From NCBI GenBank assembly GCA_019358835.1, contig JAHHIH010000001.1, positions 124,001 to 188,000 on the forward strand: 64,000 bases of DNA, given 5' to 3'. Within the stretch, counting starts at the first letter, position 1; each line of letters starts with the position of its first letter. A program made the position numbers and the translations under genes. This document shows, piece by piece, positions 9,291 through 17,499 of this stretch. The notes below the pieces were generated by a model that did no database searches, was not told the DNA's origin, and saw only the letters and a list, made by a program, of their open reading frames with translations. The DNA comes from Tildeniella torsiva UHER 1998/13D. Its GTDB lineage: Bacteria; Cyanobacteriota; Cyanobacteriia; Phormidesmidales; Phormidesmidaceae.

Positions 9291-10559
9291 ATGGGTGAAG
9301 CGCTAGAGATTCTGTTGGTAGATGACGATGCCGTCGATCGCATGGCCATCTGCCGCGCTCTCGATCGCGCAGATCTCCCCGTCAACGTAACTGAGGTGAC
9401 CAGCGCTGAGCAGGCAATCGCCAACCTCAACAGCCGCACCTACGACTGCGTTTTTTTAGACTACCGCCTGCCCGAGCAAGACGGCCTGTCGCTGATCCGT
9501 CAGTGGCGGGCCGAGGGCGTGACCATTCCGCTAGTGGTGCTGACCGGCCAGGGCGACGAGCAAATTGCCGTTGACCTGATGAAGGCCGGGGCCAGCGACT
9601 ATCTGGTCAAAACCCGCGTCTCGCCCGATCGCCTGGCGCTGCTGTTGCGCAACGCCCTGCGCATGTATGAAGTGGAGCGGCGCGAGGCCAAAGTTATGGC
9701 CCAGCTTCAGCAGACCAACAAACTGCTCACCCAGCAGAATGAAGAGCTAGAGCGCCAGCGTCGCTACATCGAAGACCAGAACCTCAAGCTACTAGAGGCC
9801 TACCGGGTGAAGTCGGAGTTTTTGGCCACGATGTCCCACGAGCTGCGGACGCCGCTCAATGCAATTTTGGGGTTTTCGCAGATTCTGGACAGCCAGTCGA
9901 AGGGGCCGTTGACCACCCACCAAGCGGAGATGATCAAGCGCATCTTCGCCAACGGCAAAAATTTGCTCAACCTGGTCAACGACATTCTTGATCTGTCTAA
10001 GCTAGAGGCCCAGCGGCTAACCCTGAGCCTGACCCAGGTGAATCTCCATGGTCTGGTGCGCTCTACGCTGTCAGACTTGCGATCGCTGGCCGACGGCAAA
10101 GCACTCACCCTAGAGAGCACCCTCCAGCTCGACGACCCGATAGTAGAAAACGACGAACATCGGCTGCGCCAGGTGCTCACCAATCTGGTGTCTAACGCCA
10201 TCAAATTTACCGATCGCGGCCAGGTGCACATCACCCTGGCCGAAGTCGCCCCCGATCGCATTTCCCTCACCGTGGCCGACACTGGCATTGGCATCGTCAA
10301 AGAGCAGCTGCCCCACATTTTTGAGGCCTTTCGCCAGGTTAATCAATCCATTCGCCGCCCACACCCCGGCACCGGCCTAGGGCTGGCCATCGTCTACTCG
10401 CTAGTGATGATTATGGATGGCACCATTGCCGTCAGCAGCGAACCGGGGCGGGGAACGACCTTTGTCGTGACGCTGCCCCGGCGGATTTCGCCGCTGCCGG
10501 AGACCCAGACCCCAGACCCTGATCTCAAGCCCAGGTTCAATGGCTTAGGCCCTGAGTAG
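9291..10559 (+). CDS. Receiver-histidine kinase (response regulator/HisKA/HATPase_c)
   Basis: A 422-residue cytoplasmic signalling protein with no membrane segment. Order of parts: receiver domain (about 5-125, VDDDAVD and Asp57 in VFLDYRLP), a coiled linker (130-172), HisKA with His183 in MSHELRTPLNAIL, and HATPase_c with N box VSNAIKFTD, G1 DTGIGI and G2 GTGLGLAI. The input is probably phosphotransfer to its own receiver. The start at 9291 is chosen; a GTG at 9228 would overlap the preceding regulator gene by 14 bp. The pair looks like one phosphorelay module. Confidence 0.87.
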   Translation: MGEALEILLVDDDAVDRMAICRALDRADLPVNVTEVTSAEQAIANLNSRTYDCVFLDYRLPEQDGLSLIRQWRAEGVTIPLVVLTGQGDEQIAVDLMKAGASDYLVKTRVSPDRLALLLRNALRMYEVERREAKVMAQLQQTNKLLTQQNEELERQRRYIEDQNLKLLEAYRVKSEFLATMSHELRTPLNAILGFSQILDSQSKGPLTTHQAEMIKRIFANGKNLLNLVNDILDLSKLEAQRLTLSLTQVNLHGLVRSTLSDLRSLADGKALTLESTLQLDDPIVENDEHRLRQVLTNLVSNAIKFTDRGQVHITLAEVAPDRISLTVADTGIGIVKEQLPHIFEAFRQVNQSIRRPHPGTGLGLAIVYSLVMIMDGTIAVSSEPGRGTTFVVTLPRRISPLPETQTPDPDLKPRFNGLGPE

Positions 10560-10679
10560 GCGGGGGCCAGCCCTGGCTTGAGGCGGTTCCAGCACCATCC
10601 TCGCTCCTCTGAACAAAGCCGCCATCTATTTGGGTTGGCAACGTGGGAAAATAAGGTTCGCATTTTTGGGAAATTGCCT

Positions 10680-11957
10680 GTGAAAGCTCTCGTGGTCGGC
10701 AGCGGTGGCCGTGAACATACCCTGGCCTGGTCGCTACTGCGATCGCCCAAAATTACCGAAGTGGTCTGCGTACCGGGCAACGGCGGCACCGCCACCCTGC
10801 CCCACTGCCGCAACCTGGCCATGGCCCCCACCGACTTTGAGGGCATCGCCCGCTTTGCCCTGGTTAACAACCTAGAGCTGGTGGTGATCGGCCCCGAGCA
10901 GCCCCTGGCCGAAGGCATTACCGACTACCTGCAAGAGCAGGGGCTCAAGGTGTTTGGCCCCTGCCAGGCGGGAGCGCAGATCGAAGCCAGCAAAGCCTGG
11001 GCCAAGGCGCTGATGGTCGAGGCGGGCATTCCCACTGCCCAAGCCGTCGTGTTTGAAGACGAAGCCGCCGCCCTGGCCTACCTAGAGCAGCAGGGTGCCC
11101 CCATTGTAGTGAAGGCCGACGGGCTGGCGGCGGGCAAGGGCGTCACCGTAGCCCACACCCTAGAGGAGGCCATTCAAGCGGTCAAAGATGCCTTTAGCGG
11201 CAAGTTTGGCGCGGCGGGCCACCAGGTAGTGATCGAAGAATTCATGACCGGCCAGGAGGCGTCGGTGCTGGCCATTACCGACGGCAAGACCATTCGCCCT
11301 CTGGTGCCAGCCCAAGACCACAAGGCCATTGGCGAGGGCGACACCGGCCCCAATACTGGCGGCATGGGAGCCTACGCCCCGACCCCCGTGGTCTCCCCTG
11401 AGATTATGGAACGGGTGCAGAAAGAGGTGCTAGAACCGGCGATCGCCACCCTACGCCGCCGGGGCATTGACTATCGCGGCATTCTCTACGCTGGGCTGAT
11501 GATTACCCCCGAGGGGGTGCCCAAGGTGGTGGAGTTCAACTGCCGCCTCGGCGACCCCGAAACCCAGGCCGTGCTGCCCCTGCTTGAAACCCCGCTGGAA
11601 GAGGTGATGCTGGCCTGCATTGAAGGGTGGCTCGACACCCTAGAGCTGAAATGGAAGCCGGAGGCCGCCGCCTGTGTGGTAGTAGCCGCCGAGGGCTACC
11701 CCGACAAATATCCCAAAGGCATGGAAATTGTCGGGTTCGAAGCGGCCGCCGCAACTGGGGCGCTGGTGTTCCACGCGGGCACCCGCCGCCGGGGCGACAC
11801 CATTGTGGCCGACGGCGGGCGGGTGCTGGGGGTGACGGGCCTGGGCGACACCTTTGAGGCGGCGATCGCCAATGCCTACGAGGCGATCGACAAAATTTGT
11901 TTTGAGGGCATGTACTATCGCCGCGACATCGGCTACCGGGTCAAGGGGCTCTCGTAA
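10680..11957 (+). CDS. purD: Phosphoribosylamine-glycine ligase (GAR synthetase)
   Basis: This enzyme joins glycine to 5-phosphoribosylamine using ATP, the second step of purine synthesis. A 425-residue ATP-grasp protein starts from GTG at 10680: [17 protein letters not shown] is the exact family N-terminus, whereas the 34 codons upstream look non-coding. Other motifs are [43 protein letters not shown] and [11 protein letters not shown]. The length is normal. It appears to be a single gene with no pur neighbours. Confidence 0.96.
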   Translation: MKALVVGSGGREHTLAWSLLRSPKITEVVCVPGNGGTATLPHCRNLAMAPTDFEGIARFALVNNLELVVIGPEQPLAEGITDYLQEQGLKVFGPCQAGAQIEASKAWAKALMVEAGIPTAQAVVFEDEAAALAYLEQQGAPIVVKADGLAAGKGVTVAHTLEEAIQAVKDAFSGKFGAAGHQVVIEEFMTGQEASVLAITDGKTIRPLVPAQDHKAIGEGDTGPNTGGMGAYAPTPVVSPEIMERVQKEVLEPAIATLRRRGIDYRGILYAGLMITPEGVPKVVEFNCRLGDPETQAVLPLLETPLEEVMLACIEGWLDTLELKWKPEAAACVVVAAEGYPDKYPKGMEIVGFEAAAATGALVFHAGTRRRGDTIVADGGRVLGVTGLGDTFEAAIANAYEAIDKICFEGMYYRRDIGYRVKGLS

Positions 11958-11994
11958 GTCGAGCTTTGCCACAGGGCGATCGCCATGCCAACAG

Positions 11995-12023
11995 GCTGTT
12001 TGGGCCAGTTCGGCCCCAACAGC
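11995..12023 (+). terminator. Hairpin after purD
   Basis: GCTGTTTGGGCC pairs with GGCCCCAACAGC around a 5 nt loop (one internal mismatch), 38 bp after the purD stop and before the convergent gene. No T-tract follows, so termination is plausible but not shown. Confidence 0.5.
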
Positions 12024-12057
12024 GACGAAGCCAAGTCCGTAGGCTCTTGGAAAGTAA

Positions 12058-13401
12058 CTAAACTGCGAAACCAGTCTTTTGCTTTGGTTTGCCCTTCGAC
12101 TTTTTCTTCGATGAGCTTTGCCCCACCTCTTGCAGCGCCTCTTGAAACAAGTCGTTCAGATGGATAGGCACGCTGGCAATCTCTGGCAGCGTCGGTTCCA
12201 ACGGCTTGCCCGCCTCGACTAACACATCGTCTAGATCGTCAGGAGTCAGCCCTGAGCGGTTAAGGCAGCGCTCCAAAGACGCCATCAGCGGCACGGCATT
12301 GTCTTCAGCAAAGCATCGCCAAACGTAGGCATTGACCGCATCTTCCTTGAGATATTTTTGAATTAGCTTGTCTACCTTCGCTACAGATTCCTCATCGGTA
12401 GCTTCAAACAACTGGGTTAAGCGCACGTAGTCTTTTAAGAACGTCTGGCCCCAGCGGGGATGCACAAAGACCGTAACCGCCTCTGCCCGACGCAGTTCAT
12501 CGGGCAGATTAAGGGGCGGCATGGCCATCTTAATCGCCTGATCGTCTTTGAGCAGACGGCTCACCTCGCGACCGTCTTCGCCAAACGACTCTACTGACTC
12601 AGCCACCTCTTCCTCAGAGAGGCCCGACTGAGCCACCAGTTCTTTCAACGACTTAGACCCATCCACCCCAATCTCTTCTAATCGACGCTGGGTCGTAATC
12701 TCTTGATACTCTTTGAGCTTTTTGTTCAGCTCGTACCCAGACAGCGTGACTCTGTCTCCACCAAAAAAATCGACAAAATCGTGGTGGTAGCGCTCTACAG
12801 ATTGCCAAGCTTCGGTTAGCAGCTCAGGGGCATCTCCATAGAGGTAGTTGGGAAACCAGTTTTTAAAGTTGCCAATGGCTACAGCTAATTTAGGCTTTCC
12901 CAGCTTTCCCAACAGCATCAGGGGACCTGAAAATGTCCAACTATCTCCTGCCTCGGGTGACAGGCGGGTGACGACAATTTCCCCTGGGCTTAGCCGAGAT
13001 AGTTCTGCTGCCGCCTGCGCCCCATCAGGTTCTACCCAATAGTGCTTTTCGGTTAGCCAATTCATTAATTCGTAGCGCTCTGCTTCTACCTGGAGCACTT
13101 TAAAGAGGCCATTAAAGGTGTTCTGCCAACCCTTAACTAGAGCCTGATCATCGGCAGCCAGGTCGGGCTGATGTTGCAAAAAAATATCCAATACCGATCG
13201 GCTAGAGACCTGGCCCTCGGTTAAAAACATATCAACGGCTAGATCGGATCGACTGATACCCTGAAGGTTAGTCGCTGACCAATGCTTTAGGCGATCGGCA
13301 CTGTAGGTTTCTAAAGCGGTTGCTAAATCGCCCTCGGCATCTAACACAAAGGCCCGTAGGGTTTGCTTTAAAGCATTGGACTGTTTGAGTTGTTCGTTCA
13401 C
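12058..13401 (-). CDS. Conserved protein of unknown function, basic C-terminal tail
   Basis: A 447-residue, mostly helical protein starting from GTG at 13401 (VNEQLKQSNALKQTL). The longer frame to a TTG at 13485 runs through a terminator hairpin and is rejected. I do not recognise the family. Visible features are an acidic middle (LSEEEVAESVESFGEDGREV), a region of alternating helices, and a Lys-rich tail (SSSKKKSKGKPKQK) that could bind nucleic acid or phospholipid. No signal peptide or membrane segment is seen. It is convergent with purD. Confidence 0.7.
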   Translation of the reverse strand: MNEQLKQSNALKQTLRAFVLDAEGDLATALETYSADRLKHWSATNLQGISRSDLAVDMFLTEGQVSSRSVLDIFLQHQPDLAADDQALVKGWQNTFNGLFKVLQVEAERYELMNWLTEKHYWVEPDGAQAAAELSRLSPGEIVVTRLSPEAGDSWTFSGPLMLLGKLGKPKLAVAIGNFKNWFPNYLYGDAPELLTEAWQSVERYHHDFVDFFGGDRVTLSGYELNKKLKEYQEITTQRRLEEIGVDGSKSLKELVAQSGLSEEEVAESVESFGEDGREVSRLLKDDQAIKMAMPPLNLPDELRRAEAVTVFVHPRWGQTFLKDYVRLTQLFEATDEESVAKVDKLIQKYLKEDAVNAYVWRCFAEDNAVPLMASLERCLNRSGLTPDDLDDVLVEAGKPLEPTLPEIASVPIHLNDLFQEALQEVGQSSSKKKSKGKPKQKTGFAV

Positions 13402-13464
13402 GCGTAGCCTTATTGACACAACCGAAAGAAAGCCGATCAAGCAGAATTTTACTAGAAAAAAGAA

Positions 13465-13496
13465 TTTAGGGCAACTTGCTGACAAGCTGCCCTAAA
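13465..13496 (-). terminator. Rho-independent terminator for the GlsB/YmgE-like gene
   Basis: TTTAGGGCA-A-CTTG pairs with CAAG-C-TGCCCTAAA (13 of 14 positions) around the loop CTGA. Read on the minus strand it is followed by TTCTTTTTT. It lies downstream of the gene at 13635-13904 and just before the start at 13401, so it ends that transcript or attenuates read-through. Confidence 0.85.
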
Positions 13497-13634
13497 TCAT
13501 CACTATTAGATAAGTTTGTCGCCGTAGAGCATCATAGTCCTAGGCGATGAACCAGAGTTTTAGTCCTTGGAAAACGCCGTCTCTAGTCTGGCTAATCTGT
13601 GCTTACCTGTTTTGCTAGCAGAGACCGATAGCGA

Positions 13635-13904
13635 TTAAACAGCCCGCTTAGACACTGCGTAGTAGATAAACAGAGCGACAATTGCGCCCAGAACCGCGAT
13701 CACTACACCACCAATGCTGAGACCCGTCGCCGCGAGGGTAAACGTTCCTGTGGTGAGCAAAGTGTAAAGGCTACCGCCAACGAATGCACCAATTACGCCT
13801 AAAATCAGCGTGCCCAAAAGACCACCGCTCTGATGCCCAGGATAGATGGCCTTAGCAATTGCGCCAGCAATCAAACCCAATACGATCCATGCCAGAATAT
13901 TCAT
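13635..13904 (-). CDS. GlsB/YeaQ/YmgE family membrane protein
   Basis: An 89-residue protein with about three membrane segments and the family's glycine-rich pattern: AWIVLGLIAGAIAKAIYPG, then GGLLGTLILGVIGAFVGG, then a C-terminal VVIAVLGAIVALFIYYAV. Members are stress-induced small inner-membrane proteins (transglycosylase-associated by name) with no proven activity. It is monocistronic, with its own terminator at 13465-13496. Confidence 0.9.
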   Translation of the reverse strand: MNILAWIVLGLIAGAIAKAIYPGHQSGGLLGTLILGVIGAFVGGSLYTLLTTGTFTLAATGLSIGGVVIAVLGAIVALFIYYAVSKRAV

Positions 13905-14521
13905 GCGTCCTCTCCAAAATGTTTAGTAGGCAATCGGTGCCTTTTCCTTACAATTAAACAATAGCGACTGGTTCCAGCTAGCGAGACCATCTAAAGATAT
14001 AGTTAGCCTTTGTCTAAAGGAATACCTGAGGTGTGGGCGGCTAAAATTGCTGGCGCTTGATTGGGCTTTGCCGCGTTTTACCTACTTATTCCCCAGGCGT
14101 TAATCGTCAAGCAGAGCTTAGATCGTCGGGCAGATGAACGATTCAATGCCAGCGCGGTGGGAAACCCCGCGAAGGTGTCTAGGCACCGGTTCCTCTGCCG
14201 CCTAGGCACTATTTCTAATTTAGGCAACAAACCGTTGGCTTCCCTGGCTTTGAGGCCAAACTCTAAAGCGGCTCGGTTGGGTTCATCGCGCTGGGGCAGC
14301 GGTGCTTTACTGGGCGAAGGGCTCACCTGACAAAAGGTTCAGGGCTGAGTCAATCAGGGCATCTTGAGACGATGCATCTCGTCAACATTTTTTGCTGGAT
14401 TGTTCTGCTTTGGCCACTGGCGCGTGCTGTCAGTGCCGAGATCGATTCACTTGCTATGGCGCAGCACCAGCGGGCCGTACAGGGCGGCAACTGACAGTCT
14501 TACGCTTAGAGGTCTAACCCC
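13905..14521. other. 617 bp intergenic region without a convincing gene
   Basis: It separates the divergent GlsB-like gene and the ketosynthase-fusion gene, so promoters for both should lie here. Short frames on both strands near 14061-14330 lack family resemblance and conflict with each other. Hairpin-like pairings are present around 14150-14215 (CTAGGC...GCCTAG, with GCGG...CCGC nearby). I see no tRNA or known ncRNA signature. Confidence 0.6.
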
Positions 14522-16444
14522 ATGCCGTCTTTCACCCCCTTTGACCGGGCTCAACCCCGAGCGGCTTACATTACCCACATTGGCAAATGTCTGCCGGGAG
14601 ACCCGATCGCCAACGATGAGATGGAAGCCTATCTGGGCCAGGTGGGCGATCGCCCCTCCCGAGTCAAGGCCCGCATTCTCAAAAGCAACGGTATTCAGCA
14701 GCGCTACTACGCCCTCGATCGCCAGCAGCAGACCACCCTCAGCAACAGCCAGATGGCGGCAGCGGCGGTGCGAGATGCACTGGCCCAGGCTGAGCTAGAC
14801 CCCAAGGCCATTGACCTGTTGGCCTGTGCCACCACCTGGGCCGACCTGCTGGTGCCGGGCTTTGCCAGCATGGTGCATGGCGAACTGCCGGAGCTGGCCC
14901 CGGTGGAGGCGACCTCTCACCAGGGGGTGTGCTGCGCTGGCGTGGCGGCGCTCAAATACGCGGCGGCCCAGGTGCAGCTGGGTCAAAAGCGGCGGGCGAT
15001 CGCGGTGGCCTCAGAACTGGCCTCGCGGTTGTTTAAACACACCCGGTTTGAGGCCGAAACCGCCGCCGGAACCGCCCTGCCCTTTGACACCGAGTTTCTG
15101 CGATGGATGCTGTCGGATGGCGCGGGGGCCTGCTTGGTCAGCGATTGCCCCAGTGCCAACGGCCTCAGCCTCAAAATTGAGTGGATTGAGTCGGTTTCCC
15201 ACGCCAATTCCCATCCGCTGTGCATGTACGCCGGGGTTGACAGCCCCACGGAGCTGACCAGCTGGATGGACTTTCCCGATCAGGGGGCGGCGGCAGCGGC
15301 GGGAGCGCTCAACCTGCGCCAAAACATTCGCCTGCTCGACCAGGTGGTGCAGCTGGGTGTAGAGGGCTGGATCAGGCTGATCGAAGCCGGTCGGGTGCAC
15401 CCCGACCAGGTGGACTGGCTGCTGTGCCACTACTCGTCGCATTTCTTTCGCAGTCAAATCATCAATTTGCTCGAACAGGCGGGCTGCATGATTCCTGAGG
15501 AGCGGTGGTTTACCAACCTCTACACCAGAGGCAACACCGGCTGCGCCTCGATCTACCTGATGCTGGAGGAGTTGTTTAACTCGGGCAAGCTGCGGCCAGG
15601 GCAGCAGATCTTTTGCTTCGTGCCCGAAAGTGGTCGGTTCACCACCGCCTACATGCTGCTAACGGTGGTGGAGGCAACCGGGCCAAGCCAGGGTTCTGAA
15701 GCCGGACCGCTGTTGGCCGCTACGGCGATCGCCCCTCCCGACCATCTCCCCTCGGCAACCGCTGCCCTGGAGGTTGAAACCTCCGAGTCTACGGTTTCTG
15801 AAGCGCTGCTGCGCCAGTTGATGCTGGTGTGGCTGACCTTTGAGCGAGAGCTGCGGTCTGTCCCCATCGTCAGGCGACTGCACCGGGGAGAGTTTACCCT
15901 CGCAGACTACCGGGCATTGCTGCGGGCCTTGCGCCCCCAGGTGGTCGATGGTGCCCGGTGGATTGCCCGAGCCGCGTCGAACATGACCGACTTTGAGCTG
16001 CGATCGCACCTGATTGGCCACGCCCGCGACGAGCACCGCGACTTTCAAATGCTGGAGCGCGACTACGTCTCGGTCGGGGGGCAGCTCGAGGAGATTCTGG
16101 CGGCTGAGCAAAACATTGGTTCAGAGGCTCTATCTGCCTTTATTTTTCAGCGCGCCTCCCGCGAAAACCCGATTGATCTACTGGGCAGCATCTTCATTGT
16201 GGAAGGGCTGGGCAACCGCATGGCAGGCCAGTGGGCCGCGCTCATTCAACAAAGCCTGGGGTTAGATAAGACCCAGATCTCCTTCCTCAGCTACCACGGC
16301 GAGAACGACGAGGCCCATGTGAAAAAGCTCGATGCCTTTCTCAACGCCGACTGGATGACAGCGGCGATCGCCGCCCGCATTGTCAAAACAGCCCAAGTCA
16401 CCGCCCGCCTGTACCGCCTACAACTGGAAGAGATTGACCTATGA
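14522..16444 (+). CDS. KASIII-like ketosynthase fused to a heme-oxygenase-like diiron (HDO-type) domain
   Basis: A 640-residue two-domain protein. Residues 1-385 form a thiolase-fold KASIII/OleA-like domain: Cys138 in VCCAGVAAL, His303 in LLCHYSSHFF and Asn338 in RGNTGCAS match the FabH Cys-His-Asn triad. A Pro/Ser/Thr/Ala linker follows (385-425). Residues 426-640 are helical with candidate metal ligands His500, Glu504, His505 (GHARDEHRDF), Glu561 (VEGLGNRM), and His592, Glu594, Glu597, His599 (YHGENDEAH). This resembles the TenA/heme-oxygenase-like diiron oxygenase superfamily that includes UndA. The fusion suggests an acyl chain is condensed and then oxidised. That activity is inference; the ketosynthase part is well supported and the HDO part moderately. 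The stop overlaps the next gene as ATGA. Confidence 0.82.
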   Translation: MPSFTPFDRAQPRAAYITHIGKCLPGDPIANDEMEAYLGQVGDRPSRVKARILKSNGIQQRYYALDRQQQTTLSNSQMAAAAVRDALAQAELDPKAIDLLACATTWADLLVPGFASMVHGELPELAPVEATSHQGVCCAGVAALKYAAAQVQLGQKRRAIAVASELASRLFKHTRFEAETAAGTALPFDTEFLRWMLSDGAGACLVSDCPSANGLSLKIEWIESVSHANSHPLCMYAGVDSPTELTSWMDFPDQGAAAAAGALNLRQNIRLLDQVVQLGVEGWIRLIEAGRVHPDQVDWLLCHYSSHFFRSQIINLLEQAGCMIPEERWFTNLYTRGNTGCASIYLMLEELFNSGKLRPGQQIFCFVPESGRFTTAYMLLTVVEATGPSQGSEAGPLLAATAIAPPDHLPSATAALEVETSESTVSEALLRQLMLVWLTFERELRSVPIVRRLHRGEFTLADYRALLRALRPQVVDGARWIARAASNMTDFELRSHLIGHARDEHRDFQMLERDYVSVGGQLEEILAAEQNIGSEALSAFIFQRASRENPIDLLGSIFIVEGLGNRMAGQWAALIQQSLGLDKTQISFLSYHGENDEAHVKKLDAFLNADWMTAAIAARIVKTAQVTARLYRLQLEEIDL

Positions 16445-17349
16445 CCCACATCCCCGTGCCCCACAACCGGCAAGACCCCAGCCATTGGGATGCCATCTAT
16501 GCCGACTGGGCCATTCCCCTCGACCCCACCGCCAAGGCCTACATGGTCAAAGACCTGCAAAGCTGGTCGCGCTGCTACCTGCTGCTGCCGATCAAGCTCT
16601 TTGCCAACCTGGCTATGGCCTTGATTATGACGCTCAAGCGGCTCTTGCCCTTTCAGTTTCGTAACTACTGGCTGATGCACCAGCTGGCGGTGTGGTTTCT
16701 CAACACCTTCACCACCCCCGAAGCCTGCTACCTGATCGTGCGCCACTTTGCCATTGGCTCTAATATTGTCAATTTTTTAATCGACAACGGCCCCGACCCG
16801 ACCCTGCCCCACGCCACTCTTTACCCTCGCCGGGTAGAGGATCTGGCCGCCAACGCTTTTTTAGAGCATGACATCAACCTCTACAACTTTGTGCTCGACT
16901 ACCACCGCGCCCAAGCGCAGCACCCCAACTGGCTAGAGCATGTGCGTCAGCGAGGGCTCAGCTATGGCGGCATTCGCCCGGTATCGGTCGAGATCGACAT
17001 CACCCGACGGGGTTGGCTCCAGGTGCTCGATATGGAGTCCTCCCTGGAGCTGTTCAAAATCTGCTATTCCCTCTGGGTCACCAGCGCCGAGTTTGAGCGG
17101 GCGGTGCTGTCCCTTCAGTTTGACGAAAGCTTTGCCCTGTACTTTAGCCGGGTAACGGGCGACTACGCCTGGAACCACACCGTGAGTAACCGCCATCCCC
17201 TAGCCCCCAACAGCGCCTTTGGGTCGGCTCGCAATCTGCTGCTGCACGGCCTGGCGTCGGAGTCGCTCCAGCGGTATCTGGAGCTAGCTATGGCGGATAG
17301 GCAAGAGCTGGTTGATGGGGCGATCGCCCAAAGTCATACGGTCTCCTAA
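16441..17349 (+). CDS. Unknown partner protein of the ketosynthase-HDO fusion
   Basis: A 302-residue protein whose start overlaps the preceding stop (ATGA), so the two are co-translated. It has no clear signal peptide. One moderately hydrophobic stretch (about 40-75, LLLPIKLFANLAMALIMTL) could sit on or in a membrane. Histidines and acids are clustered (HQLAVWFL, VRHFAIGSN, LEHDINLYNF, DYHRAQAQH), which could form a metal or substrate site. I do not recognise the family. From position, it probably works on the same lipid-like substrate as the fusion enzyme. It could be a membrane-associated reductase, acyltransferase or scaffold; nothing in the sequence decides this. Confidence 0.8.
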   Translation: MTHIPVPHNRQDPSHWDAIYADWAIPLDPTAKAYMVKDLQSWSRCYLLLPIKLFANLAMALIMTLKRLLPFQFRNYWLMHQLAVWFLNTFTTPEACYLIVRHFAIGSNIVNFLIDNGPDPTLPHATLYPRRVEDLAANAFLEHDINLYNFVLDYHRAQAQHPNWLEHVRQRGLSYGGIRPVSVEIDITRRGWLQVLDMESSLELFKICYSLWVTSAEFERAVLSLQFDESFALYFSRVTGDYAWNHTVSNRHPLAPNSAFGSARNLLLHGLASESLQRYLELAMADRQELVDGAIAQSHTVS

Positions 17350-17499
17350 ACAGACCGCTGCGCTATGCCGAATGCGGTGGGCAATGGATGGATGCGATCG
17401 CCCCTGCCGCCGCACCCCATCCTCTGGCCATCGCCAAAACCCTCGGAATCCATAGAACATTGGTTAAGCTAAGGGCACCCTCCTTAACCTCCCTCCCCA

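Noticed and set aside
12058-13485. Longer form of the unknown protein starting at TTG 13485
   Set aside because: The extra 28 codons cover the terminator hairpin at 13465-13496 and read as a hydrophobic run without a proper signal; GTG 13401 is preferred.
14061-14330. Overlapping short frames on both strands in the 13905-14521 gap
   Set aside because: They conflict with each other, lack ribosome-binding sites and match no family I know; better treated as non-coding.
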